NCBI GenBank assembly: GCA_032622095.1
Contig: CP136067.1
Coordinates: 57,889,899-57,953,898 of the forward strand
Source of the DNA: Siphonodentalium dalli
Lineage: Eukaryota; Mollusca; Scaphopoda; Gadilida; Siphonodentaliidae
Reading direction: 5' to 3'
DNA: 64,000 bases
Shown in pieces: positions 44,284 to 55,965 of the stretch. Made by a program: the position numbers and the translations under genes. Under the pieces are notes generated by a model, which saw only the letters and a list, made by a program, of their open reading frames with translations, was not told the origin of the DNA and searched no databases. Position 1 is the stretch's first letter. Each line of letters starts with the position of its first letter.

Positions 44284-46978
44284 ACTAGCAGGTAGACCCG
44301 ACTTCGTCCGGGCTGTTTCCCCTCTGCTTTTCGGCGAATTGCGCGATTTGACCTTGAATTGTCCATTTTGAAGGTCAAGGTAAGGTGGGGTCACGATTTG
44401 ACCCGTCCAAAACACTGCCCGGACAAAAGTACCCGACAAAAGTACCCGTCGAAATCCATCCGGTTTTACCCGATTTGACCTCGAATTGATCATTTTGAAG
44501 GTCAAGGTCAGGTCGGGGTCACGATTTGACCCGTCCAAAACACTCCCTGGAAAAAATTACCACTAAGTATAAAATTTCGTCAAAACACCAACACCAACAC
44601 CCCAAAAATGGTGGAAATCGGCCCAGCGGATACCGAGATACCCTATGTATCAAATTTCGTCCGTAAAAATCCGCCAGTTTTACCCGATTTGATTTCCACT
44701 CAAGTATATAAACGCGCCTCATATACACACGCTCATTAATTATCAAGCTTCAACGTAAAGATAAATGTCGATGTTGTTGGCATCACCGGTAGATTCGTAC
44801 ACGGAAGCCATTTCAGCTAAATGGATTCTTGGATGAGATTCCAGACCATAAAGATGATGATAATTTAGCGAACTTTTACCCGCGGGGTAACTGTACACAA
44901 CTTGAGCCTATGCGTAGTGTGAATATAAAAAAAAAATATATATATATATCGACAGTCGACCTAAGAATATCAGCTGTAACAAAATTTATATATCAGAAAT
45001 TGTAAATGATATATTTTGGGATAGATACACGATTCTTAATAGCCTGAAAATTGACAATATATATAATTTTGGGATAAATACACGATTCGTAATTGCCTGC
45101 AAATTGACAAAATCTCTTACGTTCGTCGACGACGTATGCATATAGAGTTATCTTCCCTGCATCGGGTGACAATCACGCCGGATCCGGATATATGAGTTTT
45201 GAAGGTCAAGGTCACGTCGCACGGGCAAATTAACAGGCCCATGCCACTCGTTTTTTTAACTTTTAGCCTAAACCGGCCAAAGTGCGGATTTCAGGCTTTT
45301 TCGTCCGCACGGTTCTTTTATTCGATTTCCACCTCAACGGGGGAAAATTCAAGGTCAATGTCACGTCGCACGGGCAAATTAACAGGTCCATGCCACTCCC
45401 CGGCCGAAAGTACCCCCACATACCAAGTTTCATCGAAATCGGCTCGGCCGTTTTCGAGTCCATCGCGAACACACAGACAGACAGGCACACCGATTTCCCA
45501 AAATATATAATAGACTAGCCGATGAGCCCGACGTTGTCCGGGCTATTCATCCGGGCTATTCAAAAACCAAATTTCAAGTCGATCGCTCTACCCGTTTCCG
45601 AGATCTGGTCTGCGTATGCGCGAAGCTGGCGTCGCATGGGCTCGGTGACCCGATAAAATTCGTATCCGGGGCAAGATACATTCACTTACCAAATTTCAAG
45701 TCGATAGCTCCACCCGTTTCCGAGATCTCGTCTGCGCATGCGCGAAGCTGGTGTCGCACGGGCTCGGTGACCCGATAAAATTCGCATCCGGGGCAAGATA
45801 CATTCACATAGCAAATTTCAAGTCGATAGCTCCACCCGTTTCCGAGATCTCGTCTGCGCATGCGCGAAGCGGGCGCCGCACGGGCTCGCCAATACGACAA
45901 CGACGACCGCCTGGTCAAACTACACTCACGTACCAAGTTTCGTCCCGATCGGTCAAGAATCGTAGATTTGTATTAATGACAGACAGACAGACAGACAAAC
46001 AAACATACATACAGACAGAGGTCTTCAAAATATATATGAGACTAGCCGATGAGCCCGACGTTGTCCGGGCTATTCAAAAACCAAATTTCAAGTCGCTAGC
46101 TCCACCCGTTTCCGAGATCTGGTCTGCGCATGCGCGAAGCTGGTGTCGCACGGGCTCGGCGACCCGATAAAATTCGTATCCGGGGCAAGATACATTCACA
46201 TACCAAATTTCAAGTCGATAGATCCACCCGTTTCCGAGATCTCGTCTGCTCATGCGCGAAGCTGGCGTTGCACGGGCTCGGCGACCCGATAAAATTCGTA
46301 TTCGGGGCAAGATACATTCACATACCAAATTTCAAGTCGATAGGTCCACCCGTTTCCGAGATCTCGTATGCGCATGCGCTGCACGTGCGTCGCACGGGCT
46401 CGTCAATACGACAACGACCACCGCCTGGTCAAACTACACACACGTACCAAGTTTCGTCCCGATCGGTCGAGAATCGTAGATTTGTATTAATGACAAACAG
46501 ACAGACAGACAGACAGACAGAGGTCTTAAAAATATATATGAGACTAGCCGATGAGCCCGACGTTGTCCGGGCTATTCAAAAACCAAATTTCAAGTCGATA
46601 GCTCTACCCGTTTCCGAGATATGGTCTGCGCATGCGCGAAGCTGGCGTCGCACGGGCTCGGCGACCCGATAAAATTCGTATCCGGGGCAAGATACATTCA
46701 CATACCAAATTTCAAGTCGATAGCTCCACCCGTTTCCGAGATCTGGTCTGCGCATGCGCGAAGCTGGCGTCGCACGGGCTCGGCGACCCGATAAAATTCG
46801 TATCCGGGCCAAGATACATTCACATAGCGGGCGCCGCACGGGCTCGCCAATACGACGTTGACGACCGCCTGGTCAAACTACACACACGTCGTCCCGATCG
46901 GTCGAGAATCGTAGATTTGTATAAATGACATACATACATACAGACAGACAGACAGACAGACAGATGTCTTCAAATATA
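44284..46978 (+). repeat. SINE-like repeats expanded into a higher-order tandem array
   Basis: The first part (44284-45520) has two or more diverged SINE-like units with the CCCGACTTCGTCCGGG head and GAAGGTCAAGGTCA segments. From 45522 a unit of about 510 bp, beginning GACTAGCCGATGAGCCCGAC, recurs at about 45522, 46032 and 46541. Each holds two or three subunits of about 115-120 bp with CAAATTTCAAGTCGATAG, TCCGAGATCT and CTGCGCATGCGCGAAG, and ends in a GACA microsatellite. The whole block sits in a TA-rich target inside the duplicated segment, since the partner at 59770 lacks it. Confidence 0.85.
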
Positions 46979-47725
46979 TAGGAGATATAAGTATACACCT
47001 CAAATGTATTTTTGAACATTTCAATGTGATCAGTTGATTATAGCTGGCTACAGTTGCAATAACAATTTAACATTGAACCCTATGGAGATTATATAATTTT
47101 GGATAACGCGCCATTTTGCGTATAATGCTATGGATGACTTGAAATTTCCCCAATAATACTAAGTGTACAACTCGGACGTACTTTTGAAAATTTAGGAATG
47201 ATCAGATGATTCTCGCTGGTAGAGTTGCGATCAAAATTTAACACTGAACCCAATGGATAATTTCTCATTTTGCTCGAATGTTGATAGTAATATAATTTTA
47301 TGGCGATCGGGTACCACTTTATATAAAGACACACACTCACATTTGACCCACCATAACTATCAATAATCTAATAGTTGTAATAGATTATATAGTTATGCCT
47401 CAAAATACAGTAATTGGCAAAAGTATGTGTCGATTGATTTTGTAATGTCACCGATAAAATGCAGGCTGTTAAGTCTAATGCACATATTCTCAACCAGACG
47501 GAGGTTTCACGATGTAACTACATATTAAATCATTGTTTTATCATAAAATTTTCATCAATTACTATATCTAGTGGCTTAATTATATATATCGCGTGTTAAT
47601 ATTGTAAAAACACATAGTTGCAGTAGATTACACACAAGAGCCATTTTCTTATTGAAGTCACATATATGATAGCCATTCATCACGGTGAACATTTGAGCAA
47701 ATCGCCAAAATCTCCATAGGGTACC
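46979..47725. repeat. Duplicated segment, second half (partner at 59770-60565)
   Basis: Parallel to 59770-60565, with landmarks GGATAACGCGCCATTTTG, GCGATCGGGTACCA and CAACCAGACGGAGGTTTCAC. The two ends of this half are related in inverted orientation (ATCAAAATTTAACATTGAACC near the start; the reverse complement of a similar word near the end), so it may itself be a small TIR element of about 800 bp. Confidence 0.75.
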
Positions 47726-48552
47726 ATGTTAATAGAAACACACAACGCGCAGTGCGCTAAGGGTCAAGATACGAATTTCCGTTCCAATTACTCGATGCGC
47801 ACTTTTTAGCATGCGGCTAACAAGCCATGGTTCAATAAAGCATGTAGAGACGCCGCCGAAATAACCACAAAGCGATACGTGAATATATATCGCGACAGTA
47901 ATTGCTGATGCTCCCTCTGAAATAGAAACGAGTACGAAGTACGAAAATACTCATGTACCTTTCTAATCATATGGATCGCGTACGAAAATATCCAAATACC
48001 TGTTTAATCATAATTCGCCCATTGGCCCATAGACAAGTAAAAAAATACGTTCACAGAAAACACCCATAGAGGGCGTAACAAGTGCTAAGCCAGCAGCTTT
48101 ACCCAACTGCATAGGTTGGGATAAAGCACGAATTTAAACAACAAAACCATTGTCAGAAATGGTAACGCCCTCAATATCATATTATTAGCCACATATACAA
48201 TATAACAACTTTAATGTGGTGATTGTGAAAAATCTTTATATAGGTAACGCCTATGTAGTTTATTATATGTGATATTTTTTTTCTAATTTCATTTGAAATA
48301 GTGGTCTGCATAGCGCATGAAAAGCATGCAGAATATAATCGGGCAATTTTGTATCGATCTTCGTAACATGGTTCAAGTACGAGCACGTTTCTAATCACAT
48401 TTAGAATATATATCCAATTACGCAAATACCGAGTATGTTTTAATCACAGTTGGTCCACCACCTCCTGCGACAGGGTCAGATATACTTGCCAATATACACC
48501 TTATAGGAGGGCGTAATGCTGATCTAAGAATGGCCTCAGATAATGCACTCCT
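47726..48552. other. Non-coding stretch with a short LINE relic
   Basis: Around 47815-47905 one frame reads NKPWFNKACRDAAEITTKRY, close to the linker SNKPWFNHACKLARKEYRK of LINE B1, so it is an old B-type fragment. The flanking words (AATAGAAACACA, AACGCGCAG) recur near 51260. The rest shows nothing. Confidence 0.55.
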
Positions 48553-49490
48553 GATAAGATAAGATAAGTTTATTGACAATTACACCCACACGGGGCCGAT
48601 GTCACAACATAAATAACAATAAATATATATATGATACAATATTTATACACAAATGTAATCATAATTAAAATGAAAAGTATCATGCTTGTTATATTATGTT
48701 TTATATCTCAAACACTGTTTTTACAGTGTTTAATGGGAAATAAACATATTGTATTGTTGTTGAAAATCTGGTGTTTCACACCTTTTGTGGAAAAAGAGAC
48801 GGACCATGTTACAGATGATATTGCACGTTTCTGTTTTTTCATTTCGCAGTATGAAAATCAATTTTTGTGCATAAGTCATATTAGTAAACTTGTGATTTAC
48901 TTTATTTATTTCGTCAAAGAAACGGAGACGAATGCTTTTGTAAATAGGACACTTTAAAATAAAATGCTCCTCGGTTTCCGTTTCCAATCCACACTTTCTG
49001 CATATTCTCTTGTCTACAGGAATCTTCGGTTGTTTATGGCGCCCTTTTTCTTTCTAGAGTATGATTGCTAATCCGCAATTTGCTGAAGATCTTTCTTACT
49101 TCGATATTTTTTACTATGTCCAAATATGGCTCCAATCGGTAATCACTTATTATTTCTATATACACCCTCAATTTCTTCTTACCTGATGGTTTTTCATCGT
49201 TATATATGTCTCTTCTGAAACACGACACATGGTCAATCTTGAAACTATCACAAATTGTGTGTTGAATTTTCTTCAAATACCGGTCAGTTTTATCAATAAT
49301 TTCCGTGAGTTTTGGAATGTCAAAGCTAAAGGACCACTTATTTGGGATTATGCGGTCATCGGACATTGTGGCTGATTTATGCACGAGGGAATGTTTGTCT
49401 ACAGTCGATATTTTTAACGCATATTTAGTAGCACGAGATAATTCTTCATAAACAACGGGGTATCTACCAAGCTCATAAGTATGAATTAAA
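48553..49490 (-). mobile_element. LINE fragment D, 3' end only
   Basis: A 5'-truncated LINE on the minus strand. Its 3' end has AATAAA (complement of 48569-48574) followed by a TTATC tandem (48553-48568). Two open pieces (49034-49384 and 48730-48987) code for the ORF2 C-terminus; one frameshift or stop separates them near 49000-49034. Confidence 0.8.
48730..49490 (-). pseudogene. LINE D ORF2 C-terminal region
   Basis: From 49490 one frame reads LGRYPVVYEELSRATKYALK, the counterpart of SGRMPIDILINMRVVKYWLK in LINE B1. It then reads through KLRISNHTLERKR to RICRKC, eight residues, H, four residues, C (EEHFILKC), ending NMFISH. The motif order is that of the B family; the level of identity seems low, so it is a separate subfamily. 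The plus-strand frame 48631-48957 overlapping it is a shadow. Confidence 0.75.
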
Positions 49491-49499
49491 ATACATGTA

Positions 49500-49935
49500 T
49501 GGTTCCATGAGGGTAAATTTAAATATGGTCACACTCAGAGAGGGTTAATTGAAATATGGTCCGATGAGGGTAAATTAATATATGGTCACATCACGGTTAA
49601 ATAAAATATGGTTCCATGAGGGTTAATTAATATATCGTCCAATGAGGATTAATAAAATATATGGTCCCATGATGGTTAATTAAAATTGTAACTTGATTGT
49701 TAATTAAAATATCGTCCCATAAGGTGAATAAAAATAAGGACCCATGGGGGGGGGGGTAATTGAAATATGGTCCCATTAAGGTCAACTAAAATATGGTAAC
49801 GTGACTTAATTAAAGAATATATATATGGTCCCATTATGAGGGTTAATTAAAATTAAAATATGGTGGCATCAGTGTTGATTAAACTGGGGTGAAATACAAT
49901 ATAGGATCAATTAAAACATGGTCACATGAATTAGG
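49500..49935. repeat. AT-rich minisatellite, about 27-30-bp unit
   Basis: About a dozen degenerate units with the pattern GGTTAATTAAAATATGGTCC followed by CATGAG. Spacing varies and two G-runs (near 49747 and 49925) interrupt it. Confidence 0.8.
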
Positions 49936-50333
49936 GGGGGGGGGGTAATTTCTCAACATTCTTCAATTCATATAGCATTCTGATATGTCATCGGTACACA
50001 TAAATAAAAATGATGTTTAGAATTAGGCCACATTGTATGTTAAACAACCAATGTGAAGGGTTAGTGTTGGAACTTTTCTTAATAACATCTCTATTCATAG
50101 CTCCGATAATTCCGCATACAAAGAAATAAAAAATCAATATTTACAAACAGAACGAAGGAATAACGCGGGAATTTGTTAATAATTACCATCCCAATTCATT
50201 TAGAATATAACATGCCGCTATTTGTCGCGTATAACTAAATGAAAAAGTTTACTAAACGATATTAAATAACATGTTAAACACCGATATAAACAAACACAAG
50301 TACGATTCATGTTCGAATTAAATTTCTTATACA
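49936..50333. other. Non-coding, nothing recognised
   Basis: About 400 bp of AT-rich sequence between the minisatellite and the palindromic element. No repeat or frame seen. Confidence 0.5.
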
Positions 50334-50339
50334 ATCGTC
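50334..50339. repeat. Target duplication ATCGTC (left)
   Basis: Perfect match to 51151-51156, directly outside the inverted termini. Confidence 0.75.
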
Positions 50340-51150
50340 TATGGGATGCCAAATTGACATTTAATAAATAATTGAGCTTAAGCGCAATAAGGAATCCTTA
50401 TTGCGCTTAAGCGCATTAAACGCAATAAGGGAAGATCTAATTGCGCTTAAGCGCAATAAGGAATATCTTATTGCACTTAAGCGCAATAAGGAATCTCTTA
50501 TTGTGCTTAAGCGCAATAAGGAATATTCTTATTGCACTTAAGCGCAATAAGGAATATTCTTATTGTGCTTAAGCGCAATAAGGAATATTCTTATTGCGCT
50601 TAAGCACAATTAGATCTTCCCTTATTGCGCTTAAGCGCAATAAGGGATTCCTTATTGCGCTTAAGCACAATAAGACATTCCTTATTGCGCTTAAGCGCAA
50701 TTACATCCTTATTGTGCTTAAGCGCAATTAATATCTCCATCATGAGATCACCCCTCTGCAAATAGTAGAATTATCCTATATTTGTATCATGGACTGCACA
50801 ATTTGAAATTATAGGGAGTTTATGTAATGTGGCTAATTGCGCTTAAGCGCAATAAGGAATATTCCTTATTGCGCTTAAGCGCAATAAGAATATTCCTTAT
50901 TGCGCTATTCCTTATTGCGCTTAAGCGCAATAAGGAATTTCCTTATTGCGCTTAAGCACACTTAGATCTTCCCTTATTGCACTTAAGCGCAATAAGGCAT
51001 TCCTTATTGCGCTTAAGCTCAATAATTTATTAATTTCCTTATTGCGCTTAAGCGCAATTAGATCTTCCCTTATTGCGCTTAAGCGCAATAAGGCATTACT
51101 TATTGTGCTTAAGCTCAATTATTTATTAAATGTCAATTTGGCATTCCATA
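50340..51150. mobile_element. 811-bp palindromic element built from TTGCGCTTAAGCGCAA
   Basis: Ends TATGGGATGCCAAATTGACA at 50340 and its near-exact reverse complement at 51150, extending inward for about 48 bp (ATTTAATAAATAATTGAGC). A 6-bp ATCGTC flanks both ends (50334-50339 and 51151-51156). Inside are about 20 copies of the perfect palindrome TTGCGCTTAAGCGCAA or one-base variants, spaced by 7-15 bp (AATAAGGAAT and similar). They form two arrays around a unique spacer of about 100 bp (50735-50835). Every unit is its own hairpin and the whole element folds back too. No coding capacity. A 6-bp duplication is unusual among common DNA transposons (IS3EU- and Dada-type elements give 6-7 bp). Confidence 0.8.
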
Positions 51151-51156
51151 ATCGTC
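51151..51156. repeat. Target duplication ATCGTC (right)
   Basis: Perfect match to 50334-50339. Confidence 0.75.
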
Positions 51157-51706
51157 AAGTCCTCGTGCAGTATATTAATAGATAGCATTCCGATTTATGT
51201 CACGTGAAAATAAACGAAAGATGTTCAAATAACAATGCAACAAAGCAGGTTAAAGAACAATAGAAACACATAACGCGCAGCCCGCTAATGGTTAACGCGC
51301 GAATTCCCGTTAGCATTAATCACTCGCACTTCTTTGCATGCAAATAACAAACCATGGGTCAATCAAGCATTTATCGAGAGACGTCAATAGGATACCAAGA
51401 AACTCTACATTATTATACACCCGGAGGGCTGTAACACATAAAAAAAACAATAATATACCGGTAGCTATTTACATATAGACCTCTCAGTGTACGTTAGAAA
51501 TTAGTGCTTAAATACCGGCCTGGTGAATATCAAAACCTTCTTTGATGAATCGGCCCGTTTCCTTCAGCAGATATAAATTCTCAATTGTCATAATTAGCCA
51601 ATAAAATTTTGAAGCATCATCAAGTCTTAGAAATTTTTTCCAGTATTTGGTAATTATTCACTCGAGTTGGATTCTTGAATTCGCAACGAAAAGTGCTATA
51701 GCAAAT
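51157..51706. other. Non-coding stretch with a short LINE relic
   Basis: At about 51260-51390 the sequence resembles 47735-47860 (AATAGAAACACATAACGCGC) and includes NKPWVNQAF in one frame, a trace of the LINE B linker. Nothing else recognised. Confidence 0.45.
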
Positions 51707-51710
51707 TTAA

Positions 51711-52170
51711 AGATGCATAATCCGAATTAACGCTCCCAAATGACTATGTATTTGCCTTCGGGGGTGAACAATATTTGATTCGAGTCGAGGAACCCACCAT
51801 CAAAGCTCAAGAGTGATCAGATATCGATTTTTCAAATTTGTTATTTCTCGAAATTTTTTATTATTTGTGGCCCAGAAATAGTTGTCAAGCCGATGGTCTC
51901 GGACAAAATTGCGGATGAAGATGGATAACTCTAAAATCAAGTGGTAATTAATGCGGCCAAATTTTGTGATACGCAAGTGGTAATACGTTCATATTTCGTT
52001 GAACAACATGTTGATAAATAACACGCTGTGGAAATTTTACATCATAGTTGACAAGGGTTAGCATTATTTTGTTGTAATGAATCGATTCTGATAACAAAAG
52101 CGTGTTTGAAAAAATGTTGTTGTTGTTGTAACTTGATGATATTGGGACCGACTGATCGGATTGAGTATCT
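51711..52170. mobile_element. TTAA MITE, copy 2 (460 bp)
   Basis: Flanked by TTAA at 51707-51710 and 52171-52174. Left end AGATGCATAATCCGA, right end TCGGATTGAGTATCT. The interior shares CGAGTCGAGGAACCCACC and TCGTTGAACAA with the other copies. Confidence 0.8.
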
Positions 52171-52259
52171 TTAAATAATGGCCAAATAAAATGTCTTACC
52201 TTTTTTGACACGATTCATGAGTGATAACTCTACAAATTGTGCGAAAGTTCATACATCAT

Positions 52260-52354
52260 TCGGCAAACCTCGTCAGATTCCGTACCGTTTCAGCTTGACC
52301 CCAGAGGTCATAGGTCGAGGAGTCCAAATGGTTCATGCCAATCGGCAAACCTCG
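52260..52354. repeat. Direct repeat TCGGCAAACCTCG, 82 bp apart, upstream of SLC30 exon 1
   Basis: The 13-mer TCGGCAAACCTCG occurs at 52260-52272 and 52342-52354, each time preceded by GTTCAT about 10 bp upstream and followed by ATTCCGTA or ATTTCCGTA. It looks like a small local duplication in the promoter region. Confidence 0.65.
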
Positions 52355-52424
52355 GTGATTTCCGTAGCAAACATTTTCGCAAGAACGATAATCCGAGAAG
52401 TTGCGATTGTGGTTCATGCATATA

Positions 52425-52436
52425 AGTCACGTGACT
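52425..52436. promoter_or_regulatory. E-box palindrome AGTCACGTGACT upstream of SLC30 gene
   Basis: A perfect 12-bp palindrome around CACGTG, 178 bp before the start codon. GTCACGTGAC is the preferred site of MiT/TFE and USF bHLH-ZIP factors, and lysosomal and vesicular transporter genes often have it. Function here is an inference. Confidence 0.45.
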
Positions 52437-52575
52437 TTGTGTACAAAATGGAGAATGTGCTATATTTTTGCGAATCTGCAGATGGTTGACATATATTTTA
52501 ATTTGATGGCAATTTAGAATTCGCATAGCACATAATTATTACAATTTATAAGGCAATATTTTCCACGTCTGTCAC

Positions 52576-52617
52576 ATGAAGTTTAAAAAAATGGATTTGC
52601 GTGGGAATATAAAATGA
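52576..52617 (+). promoter_or_regulatory. Upstream ORF whose stop overlaps the SLC30 start codon
   Basis: ATG at 52576 (and in phase at 52591) opens a 13-codon frame. Its stop TGA (52615-52617) overlaps the main ATG (52614-52616) in the word ATGA. If the transcript includes this leader, the overlap would make main-frame translation depend on leaky scanning or termination-reinitiation. Confidence 0.5.
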
Positions 52618-53146
52618 GTTTTACTGTCGCATCATTTGATGGGGAAGTGGTTGGTGGCCCAGAATGTGATTCTCCCACAATCGTTTCCGCGAATCGAGAG
52701 GTTCACGCTGTATTGACGCACTCTAGCACAGTGAACGCAGGATCATCCGCCGTCCCATATTATTCCTTTGGTCCGTTTGTTGAAGCTGGAGTTGACAATT
52801 CTGTGGAACATAACATGTATACCAGTAGGCCTAGTACTAGCAGTAGCAATTCTCACTCTCAGCACCAGTCATTAGCTCTAGCAGACAGTGTGGATTTAGT
52901 ACATAGTCATGACGAAGTTGCATTCTTGAATTCACAAGGAAGAAGGGCAAATATTAATAACAATACTGAGGATGTGGATCAGACTAATACAGAGGATGTG
53001 TTTAACATTCCGAGTCAGATCTCTTCTCCACATACGGGCAGTACCTCGACTGTGATAACAAATCAAGATCTAAATATGCCGCTTGCCAGTTTTGATAGTT
53101 CAGATAATCCAGATGTAAGCTTTACAGGCATGGATGTGGACAATAG
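52614..53146 (+). CDS. SLC30 (ZnT2/3/4/8-like) zinc transporter, exon 1 (5' part of gene)
   Basis: 177 codons plus two bases, ending at the donor AG|GTATAT (53146/53147), phase 2. It joins exon 2 (57036) through AAT-AGG-CTT without a stop. The product part is a long, disordered, Ser/Asn/Asp-rich cytosolic N-terminus with no domain (short acidic and serine runs such as SRPSTSSSNSHSQHQ and NTEDVDQTNTEDVFN). Vertebrate ZnT2/3/4/8 N-termini are much shorter, so the extension is lineage-specific or this exon was mis-joined by me. The start ATG is the first of this frame, with A at -3. Membership in the gene rests on the phase match and on exon 2, not on this exon's own sequence. Confidence 0.6.
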
Positions 53147-53385
53147 GTATATAATTATAAGTATAAGATATATATTCTGCAGATCATTTATAAACTGTTT
53201 TTATTTTCAATCCATTATGATGCAGCTAGTGAAAGAAATATTCATTCATCAATATTTTATCGACAACGTAATCTCAGATTGTCCAAGAGTAGGCCTATCA
53301 TTTTTTTTATTTTTCACAAAATTTACTGTTCATCTACATCTACAGTATACCCCATATACCCTCAATGAACTGATGTCAACGAACA

Positions 53386-53417
53386 GGTGATTGCCTGTTA
53401 TTTCACAGGCAATCACC
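53386..53417. repeat. Perfect 13-bp hairpin in intron 1
   Basis: GGTGATTGCCTGT, a 6-nt loop (53399-53404) and ACAGGCAATCACC. Stands alone; no sign of a longer transposon around it. Confidence 0.7.
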
Positions 53418-54519
53418 AGGTCTGACAAATCACCGTATGTGAAAATTTAGCTACAATAGCTGAAATCATCTCTCCTAGGTAGTTGAATTCAGCTATATAG
53501 ATTAATATTGCTGAAGGGGTCACTCTCACCTAAAATGGTGCTGAAGGGTACACAAGTTTTGTAAATATGCTGTACACATGGTTTAATATCACCACTAAAG
53601 CATATACCAGTACTTCAACTGTGTTCCTGATGGTCTATATAGCACCCATCAGCAGTTTGTTTTTAGTTCTTTTTAATTTTCATTGGAATATAAACAATTA
53701 TTCTCTAACACAAATCATGGTAAACGCGAAAACTAAATGTCATTTACAACAATTTCAAAACCTACATGTGTATGTACACGTTTTTTGGTAAGAGTGACCC
53801 CTTCAGTATTACTATTACCCTGCTTTGTACAGGTTAAAGTGATGTGGAACCCTCTGCTGTAGACATACCCCATGCTGGGAACAGAGAATACTTTAAGCTA
53901 TTGATACATGTTTAACGCGATTAATTCGTATCACCAATAATGAAGTATTTATTAGTGGACTTCATGCAGACGTTATAATTTTTTTAATCGCACAGACGTG
54001 GTTGGAATTGACATTTGTTTGGTTTTTTTTAAACTATTTTTTATTGGGATCCAAACATGTTCAAACATCATAAACACATTAGTTTGCAAACATAATACAC
54101 CTGGTTATCATTTCTCCACAAAGATACAGATGTTTTAAAGAAATGTCCAGGTGGATGAACATGCATTCTGGCTTCTATATACATTTCCATCTCTCTTGAC
54201 AAATTGTATCTTTTTTTTTTTGTTGTGGAAAATATCTCTAATGGGACAGACTCAATTGTTTTATAATACTTGAGCCATTCTAATGTCATTTTGCAAAAAT
54301 ATATGTATCTCTTAAACAGAATGATATATATCTTTAATGCTTTCTTCTATGTACCGGTATCTGTTTTTGCTAACGGTAGCTCACTATATTAATGCCCTGA
54401 TTCCCTTCCCCATATAAATGTGACAGTTGAGAAGATATAATTGTTCAAGTGACCTCCATTTTTTGAGGTTGTGAAATTTTAATGCCAAAAACTCATTAGA
54501 ACGAATTATGAAGCTGACT

Positions 54520-55965
54520 TTAATAGATATATATCCTTTGGTGGATTTCGGCAACTAAAACATTCTTATCAATAAGAGTGCCCCTCACCTCTCCATCCCT
54601 GACCCAAATGCTACCAAATGTGGCATCTTTAACAAACTTGATTTGATTCCTACATGTAGTATCACTTGAAAAGAACGTGTATGAATTTGGTGGAAATTGG
54701 CGCTAAATATATTTTTATCAGTACCCCTCCCCTCCCCATTCATGAACCGAATGGCACCACTTTTGACATCTTAAATATACACCAGTAGACTCCTCATATG
54801 ATGGAGATGATTATAAGTATGGTAAAACTGACGTCTAAACAAATTCTTATCAAATTTAAAGCCCCAAATCTCTCACCCAAACTGTGAACAGCAGTAATTT
54901 GGCATATTTAAACCGCACAATAAGATTCCTCGTATCACGGAGAAGAATATGTATCAATTAGTTGGAAATCGGTGCTAAAATATTTTGTATCTATTTTGGT
55001 GGCCCACTCCCTCAATGCACCCTTGACTCGAACAGTGCTACTTTTGACATTATTAAACCACATCATTAGACTCGTCACATCATGGAGATGATTATTTATA
55101 AGTATGGTACAAATCGATGACTAAACAAATTCTTATTAAATTTAGTGCCCCCCCCTCCCATCTCTCACCCAAACAGCAGTAATTTGGCATTTTTAAACCG
55201 CACAATAAGATTCCTCGTATCACGGAGAAGAATATGTATCAATTAGGTGGAAATCAGTGCTAAAAATATTTTGTATCTATTTTGGCGGCCCACTCCCTCC
55301 ATGCACCCTTGACTCGAACAGCGCTACTTTTGACATTATTAAACCACATCATTAGACTCATCACATCATGGAGATGATTATTTATAAGTATGGTAAAAAT
55401 CGACGACTAAACAAATTCTTATTAAATTTAGTGCCCCCCTCCCCCCCATCTCTCACCCATTATTATTTATAAGTATTGTACAAATCGACGACTAAACAAA
55501 TTCTTATTAAATTTAGTGTTCCCCCCTCCCATCTCTCACCCAAACAGCAGTAATTTGGCATTCTTTAAATCACACAATTAGATTCTTCATATCATGAAGA
55601 AGAATGAGTATGAACTTTGTGGAAATCGGCGCTAAAATTAGTTTTATCAATGTTGGTGCATCTCCGCTCACCCCTGACTCGAACGGCGCCTCTTTTAACA
55701 TCTTTAAACCGCACCATTAGACTTGTCTTATCATGGAGATTATTATGTATAAGTTTGGTGGAATTCGGCAACAAAATTCTTTGCTGCTCCTCCCTTTGAC
55801 TGCCCCAACAGCGTCACTTTAGAAAATTTTAGCCCATTATCTTCCTCCTAAAAAGTTACCCATCTGAGTCATCTTTGGTGCCATCTAGATGAACCCATGA
55901 ATTTCTATAGAACACAGACAGATAGACAGACATTCACAAATATAGATATAGATACTCGCCAGTCG
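54520..55965. repeat. Tandem array of a degenerate 120-250-bp unit in intron 1
   Basis: Six or more units with TCGTATCACGGAGAAGAATA, GGTGGAAATCGGTGCTAAA, TTTTGTATCTATTTTGG, a C-rich CCCTCCC stretch and CTTGACTCGAACAG, alternating with ATCATGGAGATGATTAT. The last unit ends in a GACA/GATAGACA run and TAGATATAGATAC, as does the short relative at 41860-42330. Two units near 55020-55450 are almost identical, pointing to recent local duplication. Confidence 0.8.

Noticed and set aside
42445-46928. Open frames of 80-180 codons in the SINE-like array
   Set aside because: They follow the tandem unit on both strands; GC-rich repeats without stops give chance frames.
48631-48957. 108-codon plus-strand frame
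   Set aside because: Antisense to the Cys/His end of LINE D, which has clear family motifs.
50365-51120. CRISPR-like look of regularly spaced repeats
   Set aside because: Repeats are self-palindromic 16-mers with 7-15-bp AT-rich spacers that are themselves repeated, in an animal genome, with transposon-like ends.
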